DNA of 64,000 bases from Paenibacillus humicus NBRC 102415 (GCF_004000905.1 NZ_BIMD01000005.1:111109-175108), one strand, 5' to 3'. Positions 17,790-27,304 are shown, counted from the first letter of the stretch. Numbers and translations: made by a program. The notes: generated by a model not told the origin, from the sequence alone.

Positions 17790-18323
17790 TCAGTTGAATA
17801 TGTACAGGCAGATGAACACCGCCGCGAGAAAACCGACCAGATCGGAAACCAAGCCGACTTTCAGGGCATAACGGGTTTTGCGGATTCCGACCGCTCCGAA
17901 ATAAACCGTCAAGACGTACAGCGTCGTATCCGTGCTTCCTTGAATCGTGGAGGCGATTCTTCCGATCATGCTGTCCGGTCCATAGGTCTGGATCAGGTCG
18001 GCCGTGAAGGCGAGCGAGCCGGCGCCGGTAAGCGGACGCAGGAAGGCCAGCGGAAGAACCTCTCCCGGGATGCCGGCCTTTCCGAGCAGAGGCTGGATGA
18101 AGCCTACGATGACATCCATCGCTCCCGAAGCACGGAACATGCTGATCGCGACCAGCATGCCGACAAGATGGGGGATGATGCCGATCGCCGTGCCGAAGCC
18201 CTCCTTGGCCCCCTCCGTGAACGTCTCGTAGACGGGAACTTTGCGGTAGGCGCCGTAGAGCGGGATGAAGGCGATGATCGCGGGGATCATCCAGGCGGAT
18301 AGAATATTGATCATCTGCAGCAT
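17790..18323 (-). CDS. spmB: Spore maturation protein B
   Basis: 177 residues with four to five membrane segments and a nucleoside-transporter gate-like fold. It contains the typical YRKVPVYETFTEGAKEGF and the downstream LRPLTGAGS. SpmA and SpmB are needed for full dehydration of the spore core and are made in the mother cell under sigma-E in B. subtilis. The gene follows spmA by 23 bases. GGGGAG precedes the ATG at 18323. Confidence 0.93.
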   Translation of the reverse strand: MLQMINILSAWMIPAIIAFIPLYGAYRKVPVYETFTEGAKEGFGTAIGIIPHLVGMLVAISMFRASGAMDVIVGFIQPLLGKAGIPGEVLPLAFLRPLTGAGSLAFTADLIQTYGPDSMIGRIASTIQGSTDTTLYVLTVYFGAVGIRKTRYALKVGLVSDLVGFLAAVFICLYIFN

Positions 18324-18346
18324 GGCATGTCTCCCCTTCCCGTTGT

Positions 18347-19033
18347 TTACGCCGGAGGCCGGGCAGCGCCGGGCGGCGCCGTGCCGGAGGAGCGGCTCCT
18401 GCCGCTGGAACGAAGCCCGTTGTCATGCGGATAGGCAGGGGGCATGAGCTCCGCCGGCGGCTGCTTGCGCCTATACCAGCGGTCCAGGGCGATGGCGGCC
18501 GCAGTCGCGACAGCGGTAGCGGCCAGCGTCGTCCCGACGATCTCCGCCGGATTCGCCGAGCCGTAGTTCATCCGGATTGCGATCAGAGTCGTAGGCACGA
18601 GCGTGATGCTGGATGTATTGAGCGCAAGCAAGGTGCACATCGCCGGGCTGGCCGTGTCCGGCCTCGGATTGAGCTTCTGCAGCTCCTGCATCGCCTTGAT
18701 TCCCATCGGCGTGGCGGCATTGCCGAGTCCGAGGATGTTGGCGCTCATGTTGCTCATGATATAGCCGAGGGCCGGATGCCCGCTCGGCACATCCGGGAAC
18801 AGCAGGCGGACGAGAGGGCTGAGCAGCTTGGCCAGCCGTTTCAGCAGCCCAGCGTCCTCGGCAATTCTCATGAGTCCCATCCAGAAGACGAGAATGCTGA
18901 TCAGCCCGAAACAGATCGTCACTCCGTTTTTGGCTCCGTCGAATGCCGCCTGCGTGACTTGGTCCATCCTGCCTGTGAATGCCGCCGCCGCGATGCTGAC
19001 CACGATGAAAAACAGCCAGATCCAGTTGACCAA
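18347..19033 (-). CDS. spmA: Spore maturation protein A
   Basis: 228 residues with about five membrane segments; conserved stretches include FDGAKNGV, NILGLGNAATP and NTSSITLVPTT. Partner of SpmB in spore-core dehydration. The start is a TTG at 19033 with AAGGAG about eleven bases upstream. The last 35 residues (from about 190) form a basic, Pro/Ser-rich tail that looks longer than usual. The order dacB-spmA-spmB matches B. subtilis. Confidence 0.93.
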   Translation of the reverse strand: MVNWIWLFFIVVSIAAAAFTGRMDQVTQAAFDGAKNGVTICFGLISILVFWMGLMRIAEDAGLLKRLAKLLSPLVRLLFPDVPSGHPALGYIMSNMSANILGLGNAATPMGIKAMQELQKLNPRPDTASPAMCTLLALNTSSITLVPTTLIAIRMNYGSANPAEIVGTTLAATAVATAAAIALDRWYRRKQPPAELMPPAYPHDNGLRSSGRSRSSGTAPPGAARPPA

Positions 19034-19054
19034 CCGGCATCAGCTCCTTCCGCT

Positions 19055-20236
19055 CTACTTGCCGAACAATACCTCTTCCGTCTTCTTGAGCGCTGCCGCG
19101 AATCTCTCGGAGCGGCTCGGGAACATGCCGCCCGGCCGGAACGAACCGGCAGGCCTGTCTGGCATTCCGAGCCTCGGGCTGCCCGCATCATAGACGGGAG
19201 ACCCGCCGATCGGCTTGCCTTCCAGCGACCATTCCAGCCTGCCTCGTTCTCCGAGAGCATAACGCGTCGGCTGCTTCGCGGAGTCCAGCAGAACAAGCTT
19301 CGCGCTCAGTCCGGCTTCCTCGCCCTCGGCAAGCGGGTAGCTGAAGCTTCTCCCGGAAGCCAGGGGATAGCCCTGGACAGCCTCGCCTTTCTTGGCGATC
19401 TGGCGCAAAGGGTAATGCTGGAATCCCCAATCGAGCATGTTCTTATGATCCTTCCAATCGTCCCGGTCGTTGAGGGTGACAGCCGCAAGCTGCTGGCCGC
19501 CCCGGGTCGCCGAGCTGACCAGGCAGCGCAGAGCTGCTTTCGTATAGCCGGTTTTGACTCCGTCCGCGCCTTCATAGAAGGCCAGCATCTTGTTTTTGTT
19601 CGCCCAGCTGTAGTCCCACGGATCGTTGGGGTTCGGAGCTTTGCGGATTCTGGTCTTGACGATGTCCGCGAACACCGGATTGTGCAGGGCATAGGCGGAA
19701 AGCTTGGCAAGATCGTTCGCCGTGGAGAGATGGCCCTTCTGGTCCAGTCCATGCGGGTTTTCGAAATTCGAATGCTCCAGCCCGATCCACTCCGCCTTCT
19801 CGTTCATCATGCGGACGAAGCCTTCCTCCGAACCACCGACATGCTCCGCAATCGCTGTGGCGGCATCGTTGCCGGAGCGGAGCATCAGGCCGTACAGCAT
19901 ATTGTGCAGGCTCATTTTCTCGCCCAGGCGCAAATAGATCGAAGATCCTTCCTTGCCGACGGCACGCGGACCTACCGTAACCGTATCCTTGATATTGCCT
20001 TCTTCGATGGCGGTGATCGCGGTCATGATCTTGGTCAGGCTGGCGATAAGCATCGGATCGTCGCCCGACTCGCTGTACAGAATTCTGCCGGACTGCACGT
20101 CGATCAGCGCGCTGGCCTTGGCGCTGGTGGACAATGGAGCGGGCTCGGCCGCTGCCGCTCCCGTCTGGACTGCAAGGACAAGAGCGCAGGACATCAGCAC
20201 CGCGGCCCACGTTTTGAATGCCGATATTTCCTTCAA
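19055..20236 (-). CDS. dacB: D-alanyl-D-alanine carboxypeptidase (DacB-type, sporulation)
   Basis: 393 residues from a TTG at 20236, which has AAGGAGG nine bases upstream; the ATG at 20243-20245 directly abuts that site. A signal peptide is followed by the penicillin-binding triads SLTK, SGND and KTGYT, then the C-terminal beta domain of the PBP5 family. It trims pentapeptide side chains and lowers cross-linking of the spore cortex. The neighbours spmA and spmB fit the B. subtilis sigma-E operon. Confidence 0.93.
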   Translation of the reverse strand: MKEISAFKTWAAVLMSCALVLAVQTGAAAAEPAPLSTSAKASALIDVQSGRILYSESGDDPMLIASLTKIMTAITAIEEGNIKDTVTVGPRAVGKEGSSIYLRLGEKMSLHNMLYGLMLRSGNDAATAIAEHVGGSEEGFVRMMNEKAEWIGLEHSNFENPHGLDQKGHLSTANDLAKLSAYALHNPVFADIVKTRIRKAPNPNDPWDYSWANKNKMLAFYEGADGVKTGYTKAALRCLVSSATRGGQQLAAVTLNDRDDWKDHKNMLDWGFQHYPLRQIAKKGEAVQGYPLASGRSFSYPLAEGEEAGLSAKLVLLDSAKQPTRYALGERGRLEWSLEGKPIGGSPVYDAGSPRLGMPDRPAGSFRPGGMFPSRSERFAAALKKTEEVLFGK

Positions 20237-20331
20237 TTCGTACATCCTCCTTGAAAGGATCAGCCAAGGGCCGACTCCCTGTTGATAGATTATGTGTCTT
20301 GTCCCTAAATTATGAACAAGCTCTTTCCAAG

Positions 20332-20358
20332 AAAAAAAACTGCCCGTCTCGCGGGCAG
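20332..20358 (-). terminator. Intrinsic terminator after ytfJ
   Basis: CTGCCCG-CGAGA-CGGGCAG is followed on the minus strand by eight T. Confidence 0.93.
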
Positions 20359-20382
20359 CGGTAAGGCCTATTGGCCCGGAAA

Positions 20383-20844
20383 TCAAATGAGATGATCGGT
20401 GTCGATAAGAGTGCTTTCCACACGCTCTGTCCCGTTGTTGCTGCGGAACATGCCGGTAATCTTCTCGAATGCCTGCGGCACCGAATCGATGACTCTTTCG
20501 ACCAGATGCGTCTGGTTGTCTAGCGGCACGACGCGGACGCCATGGCTGCCTACGACCAGAAACGCAATCGGCGTGATGGATACCCCGCCGCCGCTGCCGC
20601 CGCCGAATGGCAGCGATATGTTCGCCGAGCTTCCCTCCGTGTGGGAATGGGCGCTGTTGTCTGCTCCGTCATAACGGATATCGCTTCCTCCCGCGACAAA
20701 ACCGAAGCCGACCTTGCTGATCGGCATGATGACGCTGCCGTCCGGCGTCTGCACGGGATCGCCGACGATCGTGTTGACGTCCACCATTTCCTTGATGTTC
20801 TCCATGGCGGTTTGCATTAAGCCTTGAATAGGATGTTCTGCCAT
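20383..20844 (-). CDS. ytfJ: Sporulation protein YtfJ (GerW family)
   Basis: 153 residues. It starts MAEHPIQGLM at 20844, with GGGAGGAGG upstream. The GerW family signature is clear: a conserved N-terminal helix, VGDPV..PDGS..IPISKVGFGF, a Gly-rich variable loop, and GVSITPIAFLVV. In B. subtilis YtfJ is a forespore protein needed for germination by the GerA-type L-alanine pathway. Its start overlaps the end of ytfI, and it ends in a strong terminator. In Bacillus the ytfIJ pair is found elsewhere; here it is inserted between scpB and dacB. Confidence 0.93.
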   Translation of the reverse strand: MAEHPIQGLMQTAMENIKEMVDVNTIVGDPVQTPDGSVIMPISKVGFGFVAGGSDIRYDGADNSAHSHTEGSSANISLPFGGGSGGGVSITPIAFLVVGSHGVRVVPLDNQTHLVERVIDSVPQAFEKITGMFRSNNGTERVESTLIDTDHLI

Positions 20845-21503
20845 AGTCTGACGCCTCCTCCCGTTTTCTTCATCCGGACAAGCAGCTGCAGTCCGGCAAG
20901 GATAGCATAACCAAAGCGGATTTGGGCTATGCACAAAAAACTCGTTGTGAACCCTGCGCCGCGGTATTCGGGCTGGACCGTGACGGAGGGCTTGGTTTTG
21001 AGCCGGGTCAGCTGCGAGAGCGCGCCGAGAAGGGTCGACTTGATGGACCATATCATCCCCGTAGCCATTGCGGTCCATACCGCATCGCCGGTTCCGATGG
21101 CGGAATTCCATTCCCATTTCCGCACTTCCACCCTCGAAAGCGTATGGCGGGCAAGTCCGGTCAGATCGTCTGTCTGCCTCAGGATCCGTTTGGCCCGCTC
21201 AATCCACTTGTTCACGCTCTCCATCGTAACCTTGCCGTCTCTGCGTGTCTCCGTGTCCAGGACGCCCTCGTCCAGGTTGGTTTGGTTGCGGACATCGACA
21301 CCGCCGCCGGTCAGGCGGATGAACGGAACGGACCACTTGTAATGGAGAAGCCCGAACAAGGTCCGGAATTCAACGGCGATATTGTCATCCTTGCCTGTTC
21401 GTTCGAACTCCGCCCGGATCCGCAGCGGAGCCAGCCAAACAGAGGTGACGGCGATTGCAAGCAGAACGAGCGCCGCAAGCCAGCCATAGGGGTAGCCAAG
21501 CAT
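20817..21503 (-). CDS. ytfI: DUF2953 protein YtfI
   Basis: 228 residues with an N-terminal membrane segment (about 8-25) followed by a beta-rich domain and a conserved central LLGALSQLTRLKTKPSVTVQ region. The family occurs in spore formers next to ytfJ, and the coding regions overlap by 28 bases here, which indicates coupling. The biochemical role is unknown; a part in sporulation or germination is inferred from the partner. AAAGGTGG precedes the ATG. Confidence 0.87.
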   Translation of the reverse strand: MLGYPYGWLAALVLLAIAVTSVWLAPLRIRAEFERTGKDDNIAVEFRTLFGLLHYKWSVPFIRLTGGGVDVRNQTNLDEGVLDTETRRDGKVTMESVNKWIERAKRILRQTDDLTGLARHTLSRVEVRKWEWNSAIGTGDAVWTAMATGMIWSIKSTLLGALSQLTRLKTKPSVTVQPEYRGAGFTTSFLCIAQIRFGYAILAGLQLLVRMKKTGGGVRLWQNILFKA

Positions 21504-21573
21504 GTTCGCACCACCTTTGAGGGCAGCCTTGGCTGTTCTTCAGCGGCCGCGCCTATGGCTAGCATGCCCAAAA

Positions 21574-21613
21574 ATGACAAAAAAGACCGGCGGATGCCGA
21601 TCTTTTTTGTCAT
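21574..21613 (-). terminator. Bidirectional-looking terminator after scpB
   Basis: A 13-bp perfect stem ATGACAAAAAAGA/TCTTTTTTGTCAT surrounds a CG-rich tip. It carries T tracts on both strands. Confidence 0.8.
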
Positions 21614-21618
21614 TTCCG

Positions 21619-22230
21619 TCATGCAGTGCCTTCGGACTCCGTATCGTCGATCGTCATCTGGCGCTGCTCAAGCCGATCGAACAGAAGCTGGGTCTGCTCG
21701 TCCAGATCCGTATCGGGGCTGACGGAGGAAGGCTCGGGCAGAGACTCCAGGGAAGACAGCTCGAAGTGGTCGAGGAAGGAACGGGTCGTCCCGTACAGGA
21801 TCGGCCTGCCGATCTGCTCGGCTCTGCCCTTCTCTTCGATCAGGTCCTTGGCGGCCAGAGTCTGGATCGCCTTCTCGCTTTTGACCCCTCTGATCTCCTC
21901 GATCTCCACCCTCGTAATCGGCTGGCGGTAGGCTACGATTGCCAGCGTTTCAAGCGCCGCCTGGGACAAGCTCGACCGCGTCGGACTGTAAGCCATCCGC
22001 TCGAAGTAGGCCGCATGGCCGGGGTGGGTCGTAAACCGGAATGCCCCGGCCACTTCGGCGATGCGGATTCCCCTCCCCTCCTTCTCCATATCCGCCTGGA
22101 GAGAGCGGGCGATGTCCGCCGCGGCCTTGGCGTCGATCTCCATGATATCCGCCAGCTGCCGGGCGTTAAGTCCCTCGTCTCCTGCCATGAACAGGAGTCC
22201 CTCAATAATCGATTTCAGTTGCTGATACAT
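21619..22230 (-). CDS. scpB: Segregation and condensation protein B
   Basis: About 203 residues. Two winged-helix domains are suggested by AGDEGLNARQLADIM and SQAALETLAIVAYRQPITRVEIEEIRG, typical of ScpB. With ScpA it binds the Smc ATPase heads to form condensin, which organises and segregates the chromosome. The start is uncertain: ATG at 22230 or GTG at 22233 is most likely, with GAGGGG about 12 bases upstream. The coding region overlaps the scpA end. The C-terminal acidic tail is short. Confidence 0.92.
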   Translation of the reverse strand: MYQQLKSIIEGLLFMAGDEGLNARQLADIMEIDAKAAADIARSLQADMEKEGRGIRIAEVAGAFRFTTHPGHAAYFERMAYSPTRSSLSQAALETLAIVAYRQPITRVEIEEIRGVKSEKAIQTLAAKDLIEEKGRAEQIGRPILYGTTRSFLDHFELSSLESLPEPSSVSPDTDLDEQTQLLFDRLEQRQMTIDDTESEGTA

Positions 22231-22984
22231 CACTTTCAGACGTTTCCCCTCTCCAATGGATGACAATATCGTCGAACAGGCTGTTCTGGAACACGCGGAC
22301 CTGCTTCATCTTCATCAGCTCCAGAATGGCCAGAAACGTCACGACGATCTCATGGCGCTCCAGACCGCCGCCGATCAGCCGGGAGAAGCGGACGGTCTCA
22401 TGCTCGCGCAGCAGCTCCGAGATGTCCCGGATGCGGTCCTTCACGCTGATCTCGTCCCTGTGCACCGTAGCGACGGCGCTGCGGCGTACGGCCTTGCGCA
22501 GAGCTTTGCGGAAGGCGGCCATGAGGTCGGTTAGGTCAAGCCCTTCCAGAGGATGGGTGTCGTCTTCCTTCAAATAAGGAGTCAGGTCCTCCGGCTCCTT
22601 GCTGTACACGAGGCTTCTGGCCATCTCGCGGTCGCGAAGCTGCTCGGCAAGCTGCTTGAACCTGCGGTATTCCACCAGCTTGAGCACGAGCTCATCCCGC
22701 GGGTCAAGGCCTTCGTCCTCATCCCAGTACTCTTCGTATTCCTCCATGACCGGCGGCCTCGGCAGCAGCTGGCCGCTCTTCATCGCGAGCAGGGTGGCGG
22801 CCATGACGAGAAACTCGCTCGTCACATCCAGCTCCATCTCCTGCATCGCATGAAGATAGTCCATATACTGGTCCGTAATTCGGCTTACCGGTATGTCGTA
22901 GATTTCGATTTCTTCCTTGTCGAGCAAGTGAAGCAGCAGATCCAGCGGCCCTTCAAATGACTCCAGTTTGTAGTGCACGGACAT
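22202..22984 (-). CDS. scpA: Segregation and condensation protein A
   Basis: 260 residues, the usual length. The kleisin N-terminal domain YKLESFEGPLDLLLHLLDKE is clear, as is the C-terminal winged helix that contacts the Smc head (ILELMKMKQVRV). It bridges ScpB and Smc in the bacterial condensin. GGAGGGTG precedes the ATG. It lies directly after ribH with no ribT in between, whereas B. subtilis has ribT there. Confidence 0.95.
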   Translation of the reverse strand: MSVHYKLESFEGPLDLLLHLLDKEEIEIYDIPVSRITDQYMDYLHAMQEMELDVTSEFLVMAATLLAMKSGQLLPRPPVMEEYEEYWDEDEGLDPRDELVLKLVEYRRFKQLAEQLRDREMARSLVYSKEPEDLTPYLKEDDTHPLEGLDLTDLMAAFRKALRKAVRRSAVATVHRDEISVKDRIRDISELLREHETVRFSRLIGGGLERHEIVVTFLAILELMKMKQVRVFQNSLFDDIVIHWRGETSESDVSATEIDY

Positions 22985-23070
22985 GCCGCTTCACCCTCCG
23001 TCTAGTCGTCCCGCTCGTCAGCATGTGTACCGGACGGCGGAACGTTGCGCCGGCAAGGTCGGTTCCTTGC

Positions 23071-23541
23071 TCAGCCCTGGATGGATCGGGTCAGATTCGC
23101 CATCTCGATGGCTGCTGTCGCCGCTTCCCATCCTTTATTGCCCGCCTTTGTTCCGGCCCGTTCCACGGCCTGTTCGATGGAATCCGTGGTCAGGACGCCG
23201 AATATGGTCGGAATCCCGGTCTTGAGATTGATGGCCGCCACCCCTTTGGCAACCTCGCTGCAGACGTAGTCGAAGTGGGGCGTTGAACCCCGAATGACAG
23301 CCCCTAGCGTAATGACCGCATCGTACTTGCCGCTTTCCGCCATTTTCTGCGCGATCAAGGGAATCTCGAACGCCCCCGGAACCCAGGCCACTTCCACTTC
23401 GTCTTCTCCGGCGCCATGGCGCTTGAACGCATCCAGCGCCCCGCTCAGGAGCTTGCCTGTGATGAATTCATTGAACCTGCCGACGACAACCCCGTATTTA
23501 AGACCTTGCGAGACCAGATGTCCTTCATAATATTTCGTCAT
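23071..23541 (-). CDS. ribH: 6,7-dimethyl-8-ribityllumazine synthase
   Basis: 156 residues from the ATG at 23541. Conserved stretches: [12 protein letters not shown] (ribityl site), [22 protein letters not shown] (phosphate site and catalytic histidine) and TIFGVLTT. It condenses the pyrimidinedione with 3,4-dihydroxybutanone 4-phosphate to give lumazine; the protein usually forms 60-mer shells. It is the last gene of ribD-ribE-ribBA-ribH under the FMN riboswitch. Confidence 0.96.
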   Translation of the reverse strand: MTKYYEGHLVSQGLKYGVVVGRFNEFITGKLLSGALDAFKRHGAGEDEVEVAWVPGAFEIPLIAQKMAESGKYDAVITLGAVIRGSTPHFDYVCSEVAKGVAAINLKTGIPTIFGVLTTDSIEQAVERAGTKAGNKGWEAATAAIEMANLTRSIQG

Positions 23542-23578
23542 GGAACCGAACACACCTTTCTATTCTATGATAATCGGC

Positions 23579-24811
23579 TTAAATTTCAAACTCCAACAGA
23601 TGGCCGAGCTTCGATTTTTTTGTATTCAGATAGTTCGTATTGCTTTCGTTGCGCTCCATCTGGATCGGCACCCGCTCCACAACGCTCAGTCCGTACCCTT
23701 CCAGGCCGCGGATTTTGCGGGGATTGTTCGTCATCAGGCGCATCTCGGCGATGCCGAGATCGCGCAGGATCTGGGCCCCGATGCCGTAGTCCCGCAGATC
23801 CGCCCCGAAGCCGAGCTTCAGGTTCGCCTCTACCGTATCCAATCCTTGCTCTTGCAGCTTGTAGGCTTTGAGCTTGTTGATGAGCCCGATCCCTCTGCCT
23901 TCCTGCCTCATGTAGAGAAGGACGCCGCTGCCGGCTTCCTCGATCTGACGGAGAGCCGCCGCCAGCTGCGGACCGCAATCGCAGCGGCGCGAATGGAAGA
24001 CGTCGCCCGTCAAGCATTCCGAGTGGACGCGGACAAGCGTCGGCTTGGACGGATCGATTTCTCCCTTCACGAAGGCTACATGCTCCTTCCCGTCGGTCTC
24101 ATTGGTATAGGCGACGGCCCGGAAAACGCCGAAGTCGGTCGGCATGTTCACCTCCACTACCCGTTCGACGAGCTTGTCGCGGCGATGGCGGTACTGGATC
24201 AGGGCTTGAATCGTAATGAGCTTCAAGCCGTGCTTTTCCTTGAATGCGGTCAGATCGGACAGCCGGGCCATCGTTCCGTCTTCCTTGATGATTTCGCAGA
24301 TCGCCGCTCCGGGCTTGGAGCCGCAAAGACGGGCCAGATCGATCGCAGCCTCCGTATGTCCAGCCCGGCGCAGCACTCCGCCGTTCTTGGCGATCAGCGG
24401 GAAGATATGGCCCGGACGGCGGAAGTCGCCCGCCTTGGCCTTGCCGTCGACGAGCGCCTTGATCGTCTCCGCGCGTTCATGGGCGGAGATGCCGGTCGTC
24501 GTGGAGATATGGTCGACGGATACCGTGAACGCCGTTCCGTGATAGTCCGTATTTTGCGACACCATCGGAGGCAGCTCCAGCTCCTCGGCTCTCTCCGCCG
24601 TAATCGGTACGCAGACGAGTCCGCGGGCCTCCGTAATCATGAAATTGACGACGGCCGGAGACAGCTTGTCGGCAAGCGCGATCAGATCCCCTTCGTTTTC
24701 GCGGTCCTCGTCGTCGACGACGATGATCGGCTTGCCTGCAAGCAGCTCCTGGATCGCTTCCTCGACGGTATCGAACGGTGTCGGTCCTTCTTGATGGTCA
24801 AAGTGTTCCAC
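23579..24811 (-). CDS. ribBA: Bifunctional dihydroxybutanone-phosphate synthase / GTP cyclohydrolase II
   Basis: 410 residues. The N-terminal RibB domain has [10 protein letters not shown]; the C-terminal RibA domain has the zinc cysteines in [15 protein letters not shown] and the catalytic arginine in RQEGRGIG. The two halves feed both branches of riboflavin synthesis. The start is GTG at 24811 with GGGAGAGG upstream. It sits between ribE and ribH, the standard Bacillus order. Confidence 0.96.
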   Translation of the reverse strand: MEHFDHQEGPTPFDTVEEAIQELLAGKPIIVVDDEDRENEGDLIALADKLSPAVVNFMITEARGLVCVPITAERAEELELPPMVSQNTDYHGTAFTVSVDHISTTTGISAHERAETIKALVDGKAKAGDFRRPGHIFPLIAKNGGVLRRAGHTEAAIDLARLCGSKPGAAICEIIKEDGTMARLSDLTAFKEKHGLKLITIQALIQYRHRRDKLVERVVEVNMPTDFGVFRAVAYTNETDGKEHVAFVKGEIDPSKPTLVRVHSECLTGDVFHSRRCDCGPQLAAALRQIEEAGSGVLLYMRQEGRGIGLINKLKAYKLQEQGLDTVEANLKLGFGADLRDYGIGAQILRDLGIAEMRLMTNNPRKIRGLEGYGLSVVERVPIQMERNESNTNYLNTKKSKLGHLLEFEI

Positions 24812-24835
24812 TACTGTCCTCTCCCTTCAGGCGTC

Positions 24836-25510
24836 TCAAATAAATCCATTATCGGCAAGGAAGGCGGCGCTTAGACCGCCAGCTGGTCGCGGCGCGGAAG
24901 GTCCGGAAACGGAACGGCTGCCGTAATGAAGCAGGTGGTCCACGTATTTTCCGAGAATGTCCCCTTCCAGATTGACGGTGTCTCCGGCTTTCTTATGCTG
25001 AAGAACCGTCTGGCCCAATGTGTGGGGGATGATCGATACGTCGAGCCCTCCGCCGTCCGTACCGGTTACCGTGAGGCTGATCCCGTCGACCGTAATGGAT
25101 CCCTGGGGAATGACATACCGCATAAGCGCGTCGTCATGAGGCTTGATCCGGAACACGACCGCGTTGGCGTCGACCCTGCGCTGCGTGATCAAGCCGGTGC
25201 CGTCCACATGCCCTTGAACGATATGTCCTCCGAACCTCCCTCCTGCCGCCATCGCCCGCTCCAGATTGACGGGGCTGCCGGCCGGTAGGTCCTTCAGATT
25301 CGTATGGCGGTACGTTTCCGGCATGACGTCGACGCTGAAGCTTCGACTGTCCCAGGAAGTAACCGTCAGGCACACTCCATTGACGGAAATGCTGTCCCCG
25401 AGGCCGACGCCTTCCAGAACTTTGGAGGCTCCAATAGTGAGCAAGAGCGCCTCGCCTCTCTGGGACACCCGATGCAGAGTGCCTATTTCTTCGATCAAGC
25501 CGGTGAACAT
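24836..25510 (-). CDS. ribE: Riboflavin synthase alpha chain
   Basis: 224 residues. Two lumazine-binding repeats are seen, each starting with a M/I-F-TG or G-HIV-type motif (MFTGLIEEIG; GGHIVQGHVDGTG). It dismutates two lumazines into riboflavin and the pyrimidinedione. GGAGGAGG precedes the ATG. The C-terminal tail of about 20 residues is Ala/Pro-rich and variable. It starts three bases after ribD ends. Confidence 0.95.
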   Translation of the reverse strand: MFTGLIEEIGTLHRVSQRGEALLLTIGASKVLEGVGLGDSISVNGVCLTVTSWDSRSFSVDVMPETYRHTNLKDLPAGSPVNLERAMAAGGRFGGHIVQGHVDGTGLITQRRVDANAVVFRIKPHDDALMRYVIPQGSITVDGISLTVTGTDGGGLDVSIIPHTLGQTVLQHKKAGDTVNLEGDILGKYVDHLLHYGSRSVSGPSAPRPAGGLSAAFLADNGFI

Positions 25511-25513
25511 GGC

Positions 25514-26626
25514 TCAGCCTCCTCCTCTTTCGTACAGCGGCACTCCGGACAAGCACCAGTCGTCTCCGAACCGCTCCAGCTCCGTATCCGCGAGAGTTAT
25601 CGCCTCTTCCATCCGCAGGAACCCGCCGAAATCAAAGCTTCCCGGCGAAGCGGCTCCCCCGCCGATGATTTTCGGAGCGAAAAACAGCCGGATCCGGTCG
25701 ACGAGCCGCCTCTCCAGCATGGCGCCGTTCAGCCTGCCCCCGCCTTCGAGAAGGATGGAGCCAATCTCTCTTTTGCCGAGCAGCTTCATCCCCTGCTTCA
25801 AGTCGACCGTACCGCCATTGCCGCAAAGGATCACCTCGGCGCCGGCAGCTTCCAGAGCCGCCCGCTTTGCCGGGTCGGCAGCGCCGGACGCCAGCACGAT
25901 GACCGGGGCGGATCCATCCATCAGCTTCGCATTCGGCGGAAGTCTCAGCGTCGAATCGACGACGATTCGGACCGGCTGGATCGCCGGCACGGGCAGTCTT
26001 GCGCTGAGCGACGGGTCGTCGGCCAGCACGGTACCGATCCCGACCATGATGCCTTGATGGCGATGCCTAAGCGCATGGACCGCCTCGCGTGATTCCGGTC
26101 CGGTAATCCACCGGCTGTCTCCGCTTTTCGCTGCGATTTTGCCGTCCAGCGTCGAGGCCGTCTTGAGCGTGACGAACGGAAGCCCGGTCGTAATGAACTT
26201 GTTGAACGCTTCATTCAGACGTCTGGATTCCGCTTCGCGGACTCCGGCGACGACCTCGATGCCGGCCTCGCGAAGCTTGCGGGCTCCGCTTCCCGCGACG
26301 GCGGGATTCGGGTCGATCGCCGCAATTACGACCTTGGCCGCGCGGGCGGCAATGATCCGGTCGCAGCACGGCGGCGTCCGGCCGAAGTGGCTGCATGGCT
26401 CAAGCGTCACATAGACGGTCGAGCCTTCCGCTTCTTCGCCGGCCATATTCAGCGCATGAACCTCGGCATGGCCTTCTCCCCGTTTCAAGTGCGCTCCGAT
26501 GCCGACGATGCGGCCGTTGTTGACGACGACGCAGCCGACGACCGGATTGACCGAGGTCTGTCCCGTCGTCCTTGCGGCCATCTCCAAGGCCAGATCCATA
26601 TAAAATCCGTCGTCCATCACTTCCAT
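25514..26626 (-). CDS. ribD: Bifunctional diaminohydroxyphosphoribosylaminopyrimidine deaminase / reductase
   Basis: 370 residues. The deaminase domain has the zinc motif HAEVHAL and PCSHFGRTPPC; the reductase domain (from about 150) has the NADPH-binding GTVLADDPSL and LLEGGGRLNG. It performs the second and third steps of the pyrimidine branch. The ATG at 26626 lies 12 bases after a GGGGGTG that is also the 3' arm of the riboswitch terminator, so ligand binding could lower translation as well as transcription. First gene of the rib operon. Confidence 0.95.
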   Translation of the reverse strand: MEVMDDGFYMDLALEMAARTTGQTSVNPVVGCVVVNNGRIVGIGAHLKRGEGHAEVHALNMAGEEAEGSTVYVTLEPCSHFGRTPPCCDRIIAARAAKVVIAAIDPNPAVAGSGARKLREAGIEVVAGVREAESRRLNEAFNKFITTGLPFVTLKTASTLDGKIAAKSGDSRWITGPESREAVHALRHRHQGIMVGIGTVLADDPSLSARLPVPAIQPVRIVVDSTLRLPPNAKLMDGSAPVIVLASGAADPAKRAALEAAGAEVILCGNGGTVDLKQGMKLLGKREIGSILLEGGGRLNGAMLERRLVDRIRLFFAPKIIGGGAASPGSFDFGGFLRMEEAITLADTELERFGDDWCLSGVPLYERGGG

Positions 26627-26631
26627 AACGC

Positions 26632-26664
26632 AAAAACACCCCCGACGCTAAACCTTCGGGGGTG
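26632..26664 (-). terminator. FMN-riboswitch terminator
   Basis: A GC-rich stem CACCCCCGA/TCGGGGGTG is followed by TTTTT on the minus strand, just before ribD. This is the expression platform of the upstream aptamer. Confidence 0.85.
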
Positions 26665-26907
26665 AGGATGGCAAACCGAGTCCGCTTAGGATGATCACGC
26701 CGGCAAGAAACGATGAGGTTTCTTGCCAGAGTAGGGGAAAGCAGACGGGCACCCGTCGCTGTTCCTACATGCAAGCCTTCGTACAAGCGGGAATCTTTGG
26801 CCAACCGTTCGCGAATAAGCCGGTCATCCTCCATAACGGGGGATGGCCTTCGCAGACGGATGCCAAATAGACGCCTTTGAACAAGGCATGGCGAGCATCA
26901 AAAGCGG

Positions 26908-27112
26908 CTCCTTCTCCCATCCAGACTGTACTGTCGGTCCTGGAATCTCACCAGGTCCACCGCTTGCCTTGCGCCGCAGGCTCTCGAGAGCTTGGGGGAA
27001 ATGGCAATCGGGTCACGGACTTGCCGCGCTGCGGAGGCGGAGCATGTGCTCTGGCGCTCGCAGGCGGATCACCGCCGGTTGGGACTTTCACCCGACCCCG
27101 AAGGAAACCGCT
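26908..27112 (-). ncRNA. FMN riboswitch (RFN element)
   Basis: On the minus strand the conserved blocks appear in order: TTCGGGGTCGGGTG, AAGTCCCAACCGGCGGTGAT, a variable stem (GC-rich, about 45 bases), AAGTCCGTGACCCG, a second variable stem, CGGTGGACCTGGTGAGA, TTCCAGGACCGACAGT and AGTCTGGATGGGAGAAGG. It binds FMN and ends transcription of ribD-ribE-ribBA-ribH early. The stretch between aptamer and terminator (about 26665-26907) is unusually long and holds a perfect 10-bp hairpin at 26702-26727, which could serve as the antiterminator or a pausing site. Confidence 0.96.
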
Positions 27113-27271
27113 GTATTTGGTTCAAACCTGTCGAACGGTCATGCCGGCAGTAAACTGTATCCGGAATGATAACTGTTCTTTCTGCATCTTACCTTGCCTC
27201 CATCCAAATTGCAAGTCGGCGGCTTGGAATTGAAGCCGTACCGCCCTCGCGGCATCGGACAAGAGGAAAAG

Positions 27272-27304
27272 AAAAAAGCCGGCAGAGGGTTCTCCCTCCG
27301 CCGG
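27272..27304 (-). terminator. Intrinsic terminator of ppiB
   Basis: CCGGCGGAGGG-AGAA-CCCTCTGCCGG (one G-U pair) is followed by CTTTTTTC on the minus strand. Confidence 0.92.

Noticed and set aside
18425..20254. 609-residue plus-strand open frame
   Set aside because: It is the antisense of spmA and dacB; high GC content keeps opposite frames open. The coding strand has clear family motifs.
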